From the NCBI RefSeq assembly GCF_036226765.1, contig NZ_CP109017.1, forward strand, positions 1,488,001-1,552,000: a stretch of 64,000 nt of DNA, in the 5' to 3' direction. The notes under the pieces are model-generated. The model worked only from the letters and a program-made list of their open reading frames with translations. It did not search any database and was not told the origin of the DNA. Made by a program: the position numbers and the translations under genes. The stretch's first letter is position 1. The number at the start of each line of letters is the position of its first letter. This DNA comes from Streptomyces sp. NBC_00670. Its GTDB lineage: Bacteria > Actinomycetota > Actinomycetes > Streptomycetales > Streptomycetaceae. Positions 1-9,246 of this stretch are shown one piece after another.

Positions 1-14
1 CAAAGGAGTCGCGG

Positions 15-809
15 GTGTCCAGCTCCGACATCTTCATCGGCGAGACCATCGGTACCGCCATACTCATCCTGCTCGGCGCCGGCGTCTGTGCCGCCGTCAC
101 CCTCAAGGCCTCCAAGGCGCGCAACGCCGGCTGGCTCGCCATCAGCTTCGGCTGGGGCTTCGCGGTCCTCACCGCGGTCTACATCTCCGGGCCGCTCTCC
201 GGAGCCCACCTCAACCCGGCCGTCACCCTCGCCATCGCGATCAAGGACCACGACTTCAGCGACCTCCCGGTCTACTGGGGCGGGCAGCTCCTCGGCGCCA
301 TGATCGGCGCCGCGCTGACCTGGATCGCGTACTACGGACAGTTCCACGCGCACCTCACCGACCGTGAGGTCGTCGGCGGTCCGGGCGCGCAGGACACCAG
401 GGTCAAGGCCGTCGAGGCCCAGGAGACGAAGGCCGGACCGGTGCTCGGCGTCTTCTCCACCGGTCCCGAGATCCGCAACGCGGTGCTGAACATCGCCACG
501 GAGGTCATCGGCACCTTCGTCCTCTGCCTCGCCGTCCTCACCCAGGGCCTGAACGACAGCGGCAAGGGCCTGGGCGTCGTGGGCGGACTGATCACCGCCC
601 TGGTGGTCGTCTCCATCGGTCTCTCGCTCGGCGGCCCCACCGGGTACGCGATCAACCCGGCCCGTGACCTCGGTCCCCGCATCGTGCACGCCCTGCTCCC
701 CCTGCCCAACAAGGGCGGTTCCGACTGGAGCTACGCCTGGATCCCGGTGGCCGGTCCGCTGATCGGCGGCGCGATCGCTGCAGGCCTCTACAACGTCGCC
801 TTTGCTTAG
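15..809 (+). CDS. glpF: Glycerol uptake facilitator (aquaglyceroporin GlpF)
   Basis: Inner-membrane channel for glycerol entry, 264 aa, the usual length for the MIP family. The two pore NPA boxes are visible: HLNPAV near residues 66-70 and INPARD near 213-218. The Asp after the second box is typical of glycerol channels rather than pure water channels. Six hydrophobic segments are spread along the protein. The GTG start is preceded by an AAAGGAG ribosome site at positions 2-8. It is followed after 90 bases by glpK and then glpD, a glycerol catabolic operon in which the channel admits the substrate for the kinase. The promoter and any glycerol-responsive regulator lie left of the window. A 20-residue stretch between the two halves (about 122-142) is charged and probably a cytoplasmic loop. 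Family assignment is firm; which glpF paralogue it is cannot be told. Confidence 0.95.
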   Translation: MSSSDIFIGETIGTAILILLGAGVCAAVTLKASKARNAGWLAISFGWGFAVLTAVYISGPLSGAHLNPAVTLAIAIKDHDFSDLPVYWGGQLLGAMIGAALTWIAYYGQFHAHLTDREVVGGPGAQDTRVKAVEAQETKAGPVLGVFSTGPEIRNAVLNIATEVIGTFVLCLAVLTQGLNDSGKGLGVVGGLITALVVVSIGLSLGGPTGYAINPARDLGPRIVHALLPLPNKGGSDWSYAWIPVAGPLIGGAIAAGLYNVAFA

Positions 810-899
810 AGGAACCATTCCTTCACAAGCACAGCGCCGTACGGACAGCCCCCCGACCACGGATCTCACGGAATCCCCCGCTACTCCCAGGAGCACACA

Positions 900-2438
900 G
901 TGACCGACGCACACACCGCCGGGCCGTTCATCGCCGCCATCGACCAGGGCACGACCTCCTCGCGCTGCATCGTCTTCGACCGGGACGGCCGCATCGTCTC
1001 CGTCGACCAGAAGGAACACGAGCAGATCTTCCCCAAGCCGGGCTGGGTCGAACACAACGCCACCGAGATCTGGACCAACGTCCAGGAGGTCGTCGCCGGC
1101 GCCATCGAGAAGGCCGGCATCACCCGGGACGACATCAAGGCCATCGGCATCACCAACCAGCGCGAGACCACCGTGCTGTGGGACAAGAACACCGGCGAGC
1201 CGGTCCACAACGCGATCGTCTGGCAGGACACCCGTACCGACGGGCTGTGCCGGGAGCTCGGCCGCAATGTCGGCCAGGACCGCTTCCGCCGCGAGACGGG
1301 TCTCCCCCTCGCCTCCTACTTCGCCGGCCCCAAGGCCCGCTGGCTGCTCGACCACGTCGACGGCCTCAAGGAGCGCGCCGAGCGCGGCGACATCCTCTTC
1401 GGCACGATGGACACCTGGGTCATCTGGAACCTGACCGGCGGCGCCGACGGCGGCCGGCACGTCACGGACGTCACCAACGCCTCCCGCACCCTGCTGATGA
1501 ACCTGCACACCATGGCGTGGGACGAGAAGATCGCCGAGTCCATCGGCGTGCCCACGGCGATGCTGCCGGAGATCCGCTCCTCCGCCGAGGTCTACGGCGA
1601 GATCAAGGGCGGCCGGCTCGGCGAGCTGCTCGGCGGCATTCCCGTCGCCTCCGCACTCGGCGACCAGCAGGCGGCCCTGTTCGGGCAGACCTGTTTCGCC
1701 GAGGGCGAGACGAAGTCGACGTACGGCACCGGCACCTTCATGGTGATGAACACCGGCGACAAGCTGATCAACTCCTACAGCGGGCTGCTGACCACCGTCG
1801 GCTACCAGATCGGCGACAACAAGCCGGTCTACGCCCTGGAGGGCTCGATCGCCGTCACCGGCTCCCTGGTGCAGTGGATGCGCGACCAGATGGGCCTCAT
1901 CTCCACCGCCGCCGAGATCGAGACGCTCGCCCTGTCCGTCGAGGACAACGGCGGCGCCTACTTCGTACCGGCCTTCTCCGGCCTGTTCGCCCCGTACTGG
2001 CGCTCCGACGCCCGCGGTGTGATCGCCGGCCTGACCCGGTACGTCACCAAGGCGCACCTCGCGCGCGCCGTCCTGGAGGCCACCGCCTGGCAGACGCGGG
2101 AGATCGCCGACGCCATGACGAAGGACTCCGGCGTGGAGCTGACCGCCCTCAAGGTCGACGGCGGCATGACCTCCAACAACCTGCTGATGCAGACCCTCGC
2201 CGACGTGCTGGACGCACCCGTGGTGCGCCCGATGGTCGCCGAGACCACCTGCCTCGGCGCCGCCTACGCCGCCGGCCTGGCCGTCGGCTTCTGGAACAGC
2301 ACCGACGACCTGCGCGCCAACTGGCGGCGGGCCGCCGAGTGGACCCCGAACATGGCCGCGGAGACCCGCGACCGTGAGTACAAGAACTGGCTCAAGGCCG
2401 TCGAGCGGACCATGGGCTGGCTCGAGGACGAGGAGTAA
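900..2438 (+). CDS. glpK: Glycerol kinase
   Basis: ATP-dependent phosphorylation of glycerol to sn-glycerol 3-phosphate in the cytoplasm. The 512 aa product has the family's normal length and the FGGY-kinase fold signature: the N-terminal phosphate-binding DQGTTSSR at residues 15-22, the [10 protein letters not shown] motif near 89-98, WQDTRT near 109-114, and the C-terminal nucleotide-binding region [10 protein letters not shown] near 418-427. The GTG start follows a CAGGAG ribosome site. It sits between glpF and glpD; only 9 bases separate its stop from the glpD start, so the two are surely cotranscribed. No frameshift or missing motif is seen. Confidence 0.97.
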   Translation: MTDAHTAGPFIAAIDQGTTSSRCIVFDRDGRIVSVDQKEHEQIFPKPGWVEHNATEIWTNVQEVVAGAIEKAGITRDDIKAIGITNQRETTVLWDKNTGEPVHNAIVWQDTRTDGLCRELGRNVGQDRFRRETGLPLASYFAGPKARWLLDHVDGLKERAERGDILFGTMDTWVIWNLTGGADGGRHVTDVTNASRTLLMNLHTMAWDEKIAESIGVPTAMLPEIRSSAEVYGEIKGGRLGELLGGIPVASALGDQQAALFGQTCFAEGETKSTYGTGTFMVMNTGDKLINSYSGLLTTVGYQIGDNKPVYALEGSIAVTGSLVQWMRDQMGLISTAAEIETLALSVEDNGGAYFVPAFSGLFAPYWRSDARGVIAGLTRYVTKAHLARAVLEATAWQTREIADAMTKDSGVELTALKVDGGMTSNNLLMQTLADVLDAPVVRPMVAETTCLGAAYAAGLAVGFWNSTDDLRANWRRAAEWTPNMAAETRDREYKNWLKAVERTMGWLEDEE

Positions 2439-2447
2439 GTAGTAGCG

Positions 2448-4064
2448 ATGACCAGTCAGTCCACCCTGCAGTCCGTGCCTGCCCTCGGTACGCACCCGGC
2501 CACCGGCACGGGTCCGAGCCGGGCTGAGACCCGGGAGCAGCTCTCCAAGGCGACGTACGACCTCCTCGTGATCGGCGGCGGCATCCTGGGCATCTCCACC
2601 GCCTGGCACGCCGCGCAGTCCGGGCTCAGGGTGGCACTGGTCGACGCCGGCGACTTCGCCGGCGCCACCTCCTCCGCCTCCTCCAAGCTCCTCCACGGCG
2701 GTCTGCGCTATCTGCAGACCGGCGCGGTGAAGCTGGTGGCGGAGAACCACTTCGAGCGCCGTGCCGTCTCCCGCCAGGTGGCCCCCCACCTGGCCAACCC
2801 GCTCACGTTCTACCTCCCCGTGTACAAGGGCGGGCCGCACGGCGCGGCGAAGCTCGGGGCGGGCGTCTTCGCCTACTCCGCGCTCTCCGCGTTCGGCGAC
2901 GGCGTGGGCCATCTGCTCAGCCCGGCCAAGGCCGCGCAGGACGTGCCCGAGCTGCGCACGGAGAACCTCAAGGCCGTCGCCGTCTACGGGGACGACCAGA
3001 TGAACGACGCGCGGATGGCGCTGATGACGGTCCGCGCGGCCGTCGACTCCGGCGCCGTCGTCCTGAACCACGCCGAGGTGACGGGTCTGCGCTTCACCCG
3101 GGGCCGGGTCACCGGTGCCGAGCTGAAGGACCGGATCTCGGGCGAGGAGTTCGGCGTCGACGCGCGCCTGGTGCTCAACGCGACCGGCCCCTGGGTCGAC
3201 CACCTGCGCCGGATGGAGGACGCCGGGGCCGCGCCGTCGATCCGGCTGTCCAAGGGCGCGCACCTGGTGCTCAAGCGCACCGCCCCCTGGAAGGCCGCGC
3301 TCGCGACCCCCATCGACAAGTACCGGATCACGTTCGCCCTCCCCTGGGAGGACATGCTGCTGCTCGGCACCACCGACGAGGAGTACGAGGGCGATCCGGG
3401 CGAGGTCGCCGTCAACGACAAGGACATCGCGCAGATCCTGGACGAGGCCGCGTTCTCCGTCCGCGACCAGCAGCTCGACCGGGATCTCATCACCTACGCC
3501 TTCGCCGGGCTGCGGGTGCTGCCGGGCGGCCCCGGCAGCACTGCCAAGGCCAAGCGGGAGACGGTGGTCACCGAGGGCCGGGGCGGCATGCTGTCCGTGG
3601 CGGGCGGCAAGTGGACGACGTTCCGGCACATCGGCCGTACGGTGATGAAGAAGCTGGAGGCCCTGCCCGGGCGTCCGCTGGGCGAGGACTTCGAGCCCAT
3701 CGCCTCGCTGCCGAGGAAGCTGCCGCTGCCCGGCATAGCCAACCCGCGTGCGGTCGCCCACCGGCTGCTCGTGGACCGGCCGGAGCCCGCGTCGCGGATG
3801 GCCCCCGAGACGGCCCGGCACCTGGCCACCCACTACGGCTCGCTGGCCTTCGACATCGCGCGGCTGGCCAACGAGGACCCGGCGCTGGCCGAGCGGGTCC
3901 ACCCGGACGCGCCCGAGATCTGGGCGCAGGTCGTGTGGGCCCGGGACCACGAGTGGGCCGAGACCGAGGACGACGTGCTGCGCCGCCGGACCACCCTGAC
4001 GATCCGGGGGCTGGCCACGGACGAGGTCCGGTCCCGGGTGCGGGAGCTGCTCGACGGGAAGTGA
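2448..4064 (+). CDS. glpD: Aerobic glycerol-3-phosphate dehydrogenase (FAD)
   Basis: Oxidises glycerol 3-phosphate to dihydroxyacetone phosphate, passing electrons to the quinone pool at the membrane. The 538 aa product has a Rossmann FAD motif GGGILG at residues 43-48, followed by the GlpD signature SSKLLHGGLRYL near 77-88. A second conserved block is GGKWTTFR near 387-394, and the GlpD C-terminal helical domain follows. The ATG start has a GAGGAG site overlapping the end of glpK. An N-terminal extension of about 35 residues precedes the FAD fold. It is the last gene of the glycerol operon; a strong hairpin begins 28 bases after the stop. Confidence 0.96.
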   Translation: MTSQSTLQSVPALGTHPATGTGPSRAETREQLSKATYDLLVIGGGILGISTAWHAAQSGLRVALVDAGDFAGATSSASSKLLHGGLRYLQTGAVKLVAENHFERRAVSRQVAPHLANPLTFYLPVYKGGPHGAAKLGAGVFAYSALSAFGDGVGHLLSPAKAAQDVPELRTENLKAVAVYGDDQMNDARMALMTVRAAVDSGAVVLNHAEVTGLRFTRGRVTGAELKDRISGEEFGVDARLVLNATGPWVDHLRRMEDAGAAPSIRLSKGAHLVLKRTAPWKAALATPIDKYRITFALPWEDMLLLGTTDEEYEGDPGEVAVNDKDIAQILDEAAFSVRDQQLDRDLITYAFAGLRVLPGGPGSTAKAKRETVVTEGRGGMLSVAGGKWTTFRHIGRTVMKKLEALPGRPLGEDFEPIASLPRKLPLPGIANPRAVAHRLLVDRPEPASRMAPETARHLATHYGSLAFDIARLANEDPALAERVHPDAPEIWAQVVWARDHEWAETEDDVLRRRTTLTIRGLATDEVRSRVRELLDGK

Positions 4065-4091
4065 GCGGAGTCCCGGCCCGCCGCCGGACGT

Positions 4092-4127
4092 CGCGGGGGC
4101 GGCTCCCCAGTGGGGGCCGCCCCCGCG
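4092..4127 (+). terminator. Hairpin terminator after glpFKD
   Basis: A perfect 12-bp inverted repeat (4092-4103 with 4116-4127) encloses a further CCCC/GGGG stem with an AGT loop, giving a nearly continuous 16-bp GC hairpin. There is no U-run, as is common for Streptomyces terminators. It lies just after the glpD stop and well before the parJ start. Confidence 0.75.
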
Positions 4128-4289
4128 GCATGGCGGCCCGGGCCGGGGGTAGAGGTCGACGATCAAGGTGTTCGAGCCGGTCGAACGGGGCAGTCATCCG
4201 TTCACCCAGCGGTGCACGGGGCTGCGGCGACGGCCTGCCGGGGCCGTAAGGTTGGGGCGTACGTCAGGCACGTCGGAAGGAGGCGCTGG

Positions 4290-5234
4290 GTGATCGAGCT
4301 CGAGGGGGTTCCCGAGCTGATCGACCCGGTCATGGTGGCCGCGTTCGAGGGCTGGAACGATGCCGGCGACGCCGCCTCCACCGCGGTCGCGCATCTGGAC
4401 AGGGAATGGAAGGGCGAGGTGTTCGCGGCGCTCGACGCCGAGGACTACTACGACTTCCAGGTCAACCGCCCCACGGTGTTCATGGAGGCCGGGGTCCGTA
4501 AGGTCACCTGGCCCACGACCCGGCTCTCGGTGGTCCGTGTCGGCGGCGACAGACCGCGTGACCTGGTGCTGGTGCGCGGGATCGAGCCGTCGATGCGGTG
4601 GCGCTCATTCTGCAACGAGCTGCTCGCCTTCGCGCACGAGCTGGGTGTGGAGCTGGTCGTCATCCTGGGCGCGCTGCTCGGCGACACCCCGCACACACGT
4701 CCGGTTCCGGTCAGCGGGGTGACGTCCGACGCGGATCTCGCGCAGCGGATGGACCTGGAGGAGACGAAGTACGAGGGTCCGACGGGCATCGTCGGCATCC
4801 TCCAGGAGGCGTGCACGCACGCCGGGGTGCCGGCGGTGTCGCTGTGGGCGGCGGTACCGCACTACGTGTCGCAGCCGCCGAATCCGAAGGCCGCGCTGGC
4901 GCTGCTGAACCGGCTGGAGGACCTGATCGACGTCCGCATCCCGCAGGGCGAGCTGCCGGAGGACGCGCGGGCGTGGCAGACGGGGGTGGACCAGCTGGCG
5001 GCGGAGGACAGCGAGGTCGCGGAATACGTGCAGACGCTGGAGGAGGCGCGGGACACGGCGGAGTTGCCGGAGGCCTCGGGAGAGGCGATCGCGCGCGAGT
5101 TCGAGCGATACCTGCGGCGGCGGGACGGCGGCACGGCGGCCGGCCCCTTCAACGGCCCTCCCGCCGGCGGCCGGGGCCGCGCCCCCAAACCCCCACGCCC
5201 GGACGACGAGGACGAGGACCCGTCGGAGGAGTGA
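4290..5234 (+). CDS. parJ: ParJ-like PAC2 family protein
   Basis: A 314 aa PAC2-fold protein (Pfam PAC2, proteasome-assembly-chaperone-like). It matches the actinobacterial signature protein ParJ (SCO1662 of S. coelicolor), reported to bind ParA and restrain its polymerisation during sporulation septation. Visible features are the N-terminal LIDPVMVAAFEGWNDAGDAA block, ILGALLGDTPHTRPVPV in the middle, and an acidic tail (DDEDEDPSEE) after a Gly/Pro-rich linker. The GTG start at 4290 was chosen because GGAAGGAGG lies just upstream and the family begins with ELEGVPEL; the frame stays open another 60 codons upstream with no ribosome site. Its position between glpD and mshC agrees with the S. coelicolor order as remembered. 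No paralogue is present in the window. Confidence 0.88.
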   Translation: MIELEGVPELIDPVMVAAFEGWNDAGDAASTAVAHLDREWKGEVFAALDAEDYYDFQVNRPTVFMEAGVRKVTWPTTRLSVVRVGGDRPRDLVLVRGIEPSMRWRSFCNELLAFAHELGVELVVILGALLGDTPHTRPVPVSGVTSDADLAQRMDLEETKYEGPTGIVGILQEACTHAGVPAVSLWAAVPHYVSQPPNPKAALALLNRLEDLIDVRIPQGELPEDARAWQTGVDQLAAEDSEVAEYVQTLEEARDTAELPEASGEAIAREFERYLRRRDGGTAAGPFNGPPAGGRGRAPKPPRPDDEDEDPSEE

Positions 5235-5256
5235 GCCGGGGGGTGGGGCAGGATCT

Positions 5257-5429
5257 TTCTCGCCCCCGCCGCCCCTACCCGTCCCATCCTCAAGGGGCTC
5301 CGCCCCTTTGACCCCGTTGCGCAGTTCCCCGCGCCCCTATCAGGGGCGCGGGGAACTGCGCGATCTTTTGGGGGTCCGGGGGCGGAGCCCCCGGGGACGG
5401 GAATGGGAAGGGGCGGCGGGGGCGAAAGA
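5257..5429. repeat. Dispersed palindromic element, copy 1 (full form)
   Basis: Long imperfect inverted repeat filling the gap between convergent parJ and mshC. The centre is a perfect 20-bp stem (5319-5338 with 5342-5361, loop ATC) built on GCGCAGTTCCCCGCGCCCCT. The outer arms read CGCCCCCGCCGCCCCTACCC on the left and its near-complement on the right. It is nearly identical to the copy at 23538-23714. It probably terminates both converging transcripts. Confidence 0.8.
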
Positions 5430-5445
5430 GAACGCCCCGCACGCC

Positions 5446-6675
5446 CTACAGGGCCACGCCCAGCAACGCGTCGACCGCGCGGGAGAGGACACCGGGGGCG
5501 GACTCGTCCGGGCCGCCGGTCTCCGCCTGGCGGGCGACCCAGCGGTCGACCGCCGCCAACGCCTCAGGCGCGTTGAGATCATCCGCGAGCGCCGCCCGCA
5601 CCTCGTCCACGACCCCCTCCGCCGCCGGCCCGTCCGGCCGCGACACGGCCGCCCGCCACCGCTCCACCCGCGCCACCGCGTCCCGCAGCACCTGCTCGGT
5701 CCATTCCCAGTCGGCCCGGTAGTGGTGCGCGTGCAGCGCGAGCCGGATCGCCGCGGGATCGACACCGTCCCGCCGCAGCTGCGAGACGAAGACCAGGTTC
5801 CCCTTGGACTTCGACATCTTCTCGCCGTCGAGGGCCACCATGCCGGCGTGCACATACGCCTTGGCCATGGGGAACTCCCCGGTCAGCACCTGGGCGTGCG
5901 ACGCGCCCATCTCGTGGTGCGGGAACGCGAGGTCGGACCCGCCGCCCTGCACGTCGAAGCCCATCCCGAGGTGGTCCAGGGCGATGGCCACGCACTCGAT
6001 GTGCCAGCCGGGCCGGCCCCGCCCGAGCGAGCCGCCGTCCCAGCTCGGCTCGCCGTCACGCGCGGCCATCCAGAGCATGGGGTCGACGGGGTTCTTCTTG
6101 CCGGGCCGCTCGGGGTCACCGCCCCGCTCGGCGGAGAGCAGCCGCATCGCCGCGGCGTCGAGGTTCGAGACCTGGCCGAAGTGGGGGTCGGACTCGACGG
6201 AGAAGTACACGTCACCGTCGAGGTCGTAGGCCGCGCCGAGTTCCCGCAGCCGTTCGACGAGCGGGACGATCCCGGGTATCGCCTCCACGGCGCCGATGTA
6301 GTGCCGCGGCGGCAGCATCCGCAGGGCGGTCATGTCCTCGCGGAAGAGCGCGGTCTCCTTCTCGGCGAGTGCGGTCCAGTCGACGCCGTCGCGCTCGGCC
6401 CGCTCCAGCAGCGGATCGTCGACGTCCGTCACGTTCTGGACATAGTGCACCTGGCGCTTGGTGTCGAGCCACACGCGCTGCACGAGGTCGAACGCGTTGT
6501 AGGTCGCCGCGTGCCCCATGTGCGTGGCGTCGTACGGCGTGATGCCGCAGACGTAGAGGCGGGCGACGGGACCGGGCTGGAGGGTGACCGGACCGCCGGT
6601 GGCGGTGTCGTGGATCACCAGGTCGCGACCCTGACCAGGCAGGGCGGGGACCTCGGAAGCGGGCCAGGCATGCAT
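5446..6675 (-). CDS. mshC: Cysteine--mycothiol-precursor ligase MshC
   Basis: ATP-dependent ligation of L-cysteine to GlcN-Ins, the penultimate step of mycothiol synthesis. The 409 aa protein is a class I CysRS homologue. It has the zinc cysteine in YVCGITPYD (C43), the HIGH-type THMGH (51-55) and KMSKSKGN (about 287-294). Length and the lack of the long CysRS C-terminal domain fit MshC rather than cysteinyl-tRNA synthetase, as does the specific opening MHAWP. The ATG start at 6675 gives this typical N-terminus. It is the last gene of a minus-strand group with the SCO1664-family, DUF3090 and phosphatase genes; 155 bases separate it from the gene upstream, so it may have its own promoter. Confidence 0.95.
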   Translation of the reverse strand: MHAWPASEVPALPGQGRDLVIHDTATGGPVTLQPGPVARLYVCGITPYDATHMGHAATYNAFDLVQRVWLDTKRQVHYVQNVTDVDDPLLERAERDGVDWTALAEKETALFREDMTALRMLPPRHYIGAVEAIPGIVPLVERLRELGAAYDLDGDVYFSVESDPHFGQVSNLDAAAMRLLSAERGGDPERPGKKNPVDPMLWMAARDGEPSWDGGSLGRGRPGWHIECVAIALDHLGMGFDVQGGGSDLAFPHHEMGASHAQVLTGEFPMAKAYVHAGMVALDGEKMSKSKGNLVFVSQLRRDGVDPAAIRLALHAHHYRADWEWTEQVLRDAVARVERWRAAVSRPDGPAAEGVVDEVRAALADDLNAPEALAAVDRWVARQAETGGPDESAPGVLSRAVDALLGVAL

Positions 6676-6830
6676 GTCATGAGCCTAACCGGATGGATGT
6701 TCCCTGCACGAACCGGAGGGGGCGAGATGGCCGGGAAGCCGTTCTTGCGCGCCGCGTCCCGATGTGCAGGGGCCGGCGGCCGCCCGGTTCGCCCCGGTGT
6801 GCGAAGCGCGCCTGCCGGCGGGCCGGACCG

Positions 6831-7748
6831 TCACACGGGCGGCCAGGGGATCGCCGGCCACTCCCCGCTCGGCTCCGGATGCCGTCCCGACGTCAGGAGC
6901 GCCGCCACGCGGGCGCGGGTGGCCTCGACCTCGGCCTCCGTGAGCAGCTCGCCCAGGCGGACGGCCAGCGCTCCGCCCTCCCCCAGGCCCGTCCGCAGTC
7001 CCCGCAGCACGTCCAGGGCCTCGTCGGTCAGGGTCTCGCCGGCCCAGCCCCACAGGAGGGTGCGCAGCTTGTTCTCGACGTTGAAGGTGACCCCGTGGTC
7101 GATGCCGTAGAGGTGCTGTCCGTCGGCGGGCAGCAGATGGCCGCCCTTGCGGTCGGCGTTGTTGATCACGGCGTCGAGGACGGCGAGCCGTCGCAGCCGC
7201 GTGTCGTCGGCGTGCACGAGGAGCGCGGTGCGGCCCTCCTCGACCTCGGCGAAGCCGATCGCCTTCCAGCCCGGCTCCGGCTCCTCGGCGTCCACCAGGG
7301 CGAGCAGGTCGGCCTCCGGGCGGACCTCTATCCACAGCTGGCACATGCCCTCGCCGTACGGCCCCTCGCGCAGCACCGTGGGCGGCACGAGGGCCCAGCC
7401 GGTCGCCTCGGAGACCTCGTAGGCGGCGACCTCGCGCTCGGCCAGGGTGCCGTCGGGGAAGTCCCACAGCGGCCGCTCCCCGGCGACGGGCTTGTAGACG
7501 CAGGCGGCCTCCTGTCCGTCGAGCGCGACGGTGCAGTACAGCGCCGCGTTGGAGGCGTCGCGGATCCGGCCGTGTACGGTCAGCTCGCCCTCGGTGAGCA
7601 GCCGCACGGCGTCGACGGCCGGGCCGGACGCGCTCCCGGCCGCGGGGCCCTGCGCGGTGGTGTCCGCGGCCGTCGTTCCGAGGCCGGTCTCGTCGCTCGT
7701 CGTCACCTTCGTCACGCTCCGCGGCGGTATCCGTTCTGGCGCGGACAT
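6831..7748 (-). CDS. SCO1664-family protein (kinase-like, unknown role)
   Basis: A 305 aa cytoplasmic protein of the actinobacterial SCO1664 family (TIGR03843 as remembered), with faint similarity to the PI3/4-kinase fold and no known function. Visible blocks are ALYCTVALDGQEAACVYKP, which could be the lysine-bearing nucleotide lobe, and YGIDHGVTFNVENKLRTLLW, where IDHG/N resembles a catalytic and metal loop. The start at 7748 is chosen because GGAAGGA stands 5 bases upstream and because a longer reading would run through the DUF3090 gene. It overlaps the end of that gene by 37 bases, so the two are translationally linked. Neighbouring phosphatase and mshC suggest a shared pathway, which is inference only. 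Confidence 0.85.
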   Translation of the reverse strand: MSAPERIPPRSVTKVTTSDETGLGTTAADTTAQGPAAGSASGPAVDAVRLLTEGELTVHGRIRDASNAALYCTVALDGQEAACVYKPVAGERPLWDFPDGTLAEREVAAYEVSEATGWALVPPTVLREGPYGEGMCQLWIEVRPEADLLALVDAEEPEPGWKAIGFAEVEEGRTALLVHADDTRLRRLAVLDAVINNADRKGGHLLPADGQHLYGIDHGVTFNVENKLRTLLWGWAGETLTDEALDVLRGLRTGLGEGGALAVRLGELLTEAEVEATRARVAALLTSGRHPEPSGEWPAIPWPPV

Positions 7749-8302
7749 ACGTGTCCTTCCGGATCGAGCGGGAGGCTGCACAGCGGGCACGGCGGCCGCC
7801 CGGCGTTGACGACGTCCAGGGCGCGCTTGGCGAACGCCCTGGCCTGCGCGCCGGTGAGCCGGACGCGGAGCATCGGCGGGCCGTTCTCCTCGTCCTGGAG
7901 CAGCCGCTCCTCGGCCTCGGCGAGGTCCTCCTCGGACTCCGCGTCGAGTTCCACCAGCGCCTGCGCCTCGACGATCATGCGCTCCTCGTCGCCGTCCCAG
8001 GCAAGCGCCATGGTGCCGACCCGGAACTCCTCCTCCACCGGCGTCTCGAGCGGCTCGGTGTCGGAGATCTCCGAGGGGGTCACGGCGGGCACCGCCGCGT
8101 TGCCCCCGCTGCGCCGGACGACCTCGTCGAGGAGTTCGTCCATGCGTTCGGCGAGCGCGGCGACCTGGGTCTTCTCCAGGGCCACGCTGGTCACCCGGGC
8201 CCCGGCGATGGCCTGGAGGAAGAAGGTACGGCGCCCGGGCAGCCCGACCGTACCGGCCACGAAGCGGTCCGGTGGGTCGTAGAGGAACACCTGACGGGAC
8301 AC
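7712..8302 (-). CDS. DUF3090 family protein
   Basis: A 196 aa protein of the actinobacterial DUF3090 (YjcZ-like; TIGR03847) family, function unknown. It opens MSRQVFLYDPPDRFVAGTVG, the family signature, and ends in a putative zinc site, CPLCSLPLDPEGHVCPRQNGY, with CxxC...H-x-C spacing. The middle is acidic. No membrane segment or signal peptide is seen. It overlaps the next gene by 37 bases and lies 66 bases after the phosphatase gene, all in one direction, so the set is probably one operon. Confidence 0.88.
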   Translation of the reverse strand: MSRQVFLYDPPDRFVAGTVGLPGRRTFFLQAIAGARVTSVALEKTQVAALAERMDELLDEVVRRSGGNAAVPAVTPSEISDTEPLETPVEEEFRVGTMALAWDGDEERMIVEAQALVELDAESEEDLAEAEERLLQDEENGPPMLRVRLTGAQARAFAKRALDVVNAGRPPCPLCSLPLDPEGHVCPRQNGYRRGA

Positions 8303-8368
8303 GTCCTGTCTCCATTGCTTGACAACTACTGCGCTGTTTCGACCGCTTCACCCTACTGCGGCCGACGA

Positions 8369-9073
8369 TCACGGTGCGCCAGCACCGCCCCCGACCGTGG
8401 CGTCGCTCCCGTCCCCGCCGTCGTCACCGGACGGGGCGCGCTCGGGCGGCACCAGGGACGCGAGGTCACCGGTGTCGCCGAGCCGTACGAGGAACGGCCG
8501 GAGCCTGGTGTAACGGATCGCGGTGACGGAACACGGTTCGACACTGATCCGCTGGAAGAGGTCGAGATGAAGCCCGAGCGCGTCGGCGACGAGCGACTTG
8601 ATGATGTCGCCGTGCGAGCACATCAGGTAGACGGCGTCGGGGCCGTGGTCGCGCTCCACGCGCGCGTTCCACTCGCGCACCGCCTCGGCGGCGCGGGTCT
8701 GCATGGCCCGCATGGACTCGCCGCCGGGGAACGCGGCCGCCGAGGGGTGCGCCTGGACGACCTCCATCAGCGGTTCGTCCTTCAGTTCGGCGAGCTTGCG
8801 GCCGGACCAGTCGCCGTAGTGGCACTCGCCGATACGGTCGTCGCTGTGCGGTTCGAGGCCGCGGGCGTCGAGGAGTGGCCGCATGGTCTCCTGGCAGCGC
8901 TGCAACGGGCTGGTGACGATCTCGGCGATCGGGATGCCGTCCAGCCGCCCCGGCAGGGCGGCCGCCTGGGCGGTGCCGCGCTCGTCGAGGGCCACGCCCG
9001 GGGTCCACCCGGCGAGCAGTCCCGAGGTGTTGGCGGTGGAGCGTCCGTGCCGTACGAGGATCAACGTGGGCAT
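8369..9073 (-). CDS. Histidine phosphatase family protein (MSMEG_4193 type)
   Basis: A 234 aa phosphoglycerate-mutase-like phosphatase. The catalytic RHG motif is at residues 8-10 (LVRHGRST) and the second catalytic histidine is in LMCSHGDIIKS. The C-terminal tail (after about residue 215) is Gly/Ser-rich and disordered. The start at 9073 gives the expected beta strand MPTLILVRHG; an in-frame TTG 27 bases further out is unlikely. It is the first gene of the minus-strand group leading to DUF3090, the SCO1664-family protein and mshC. The substrate is unknown; genomic constancy with a kinase-like protein suggests that the pair adds and removes phosphate on the same metabolite, but nothing here shows it. 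Confidence 0.88.
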   Translation of the reverse strand: MPTLILVRHGRSTANTSGLLAGWTPGVALDERGTAQAAALPGRLDGIPIAEIVTSPLQRCQETMRPLLDARGLEPHSDDRIGECHYGDWSGRKLAELKDEPLMEVVQAHPSAAAFPGGESMRAMQTRAAEAVREWNARVERDHGPDAVYLMCSHGDIIKSLVADALGLHLDLFQRISVEPCSVTAIRYTRLRPFLVRLGDTGDLASLVPPERAPSGDDGGDGSDATVGGGAGAP

Positions 9074-9246
9074 GGCGCCCAGCCTAGGACCTGCCGTCAA
9101 TCCGTCCGGCGGACGGTGCCCACGCGCGCGTAGAGGCCGTTTTCGCGGTCATCCTCCTCATGGGGCCCGTTTTCCGCTTCCGCGGTCGCCGGTCCTGCCG
9201 CGGGTTCCGCGTTCCGTGTCCGTTCCGAGAGGGGAGCACACCTTCC

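Noticed and set aside
5446..6675. mshC as cysteinyl-tRNA synthetase
   Set aside because: Length of 409 aa, lack of the CysRS C-terminal region, and the mycothiol-ligase N-terminus and neighbourhood favour MshC.
5308..7110. A 600-codon plus-strand frame over mshC
   Set aside because: Antisense to a gene with intact HIGH and KMSKS motifs; begins inside a dispersed repeat.
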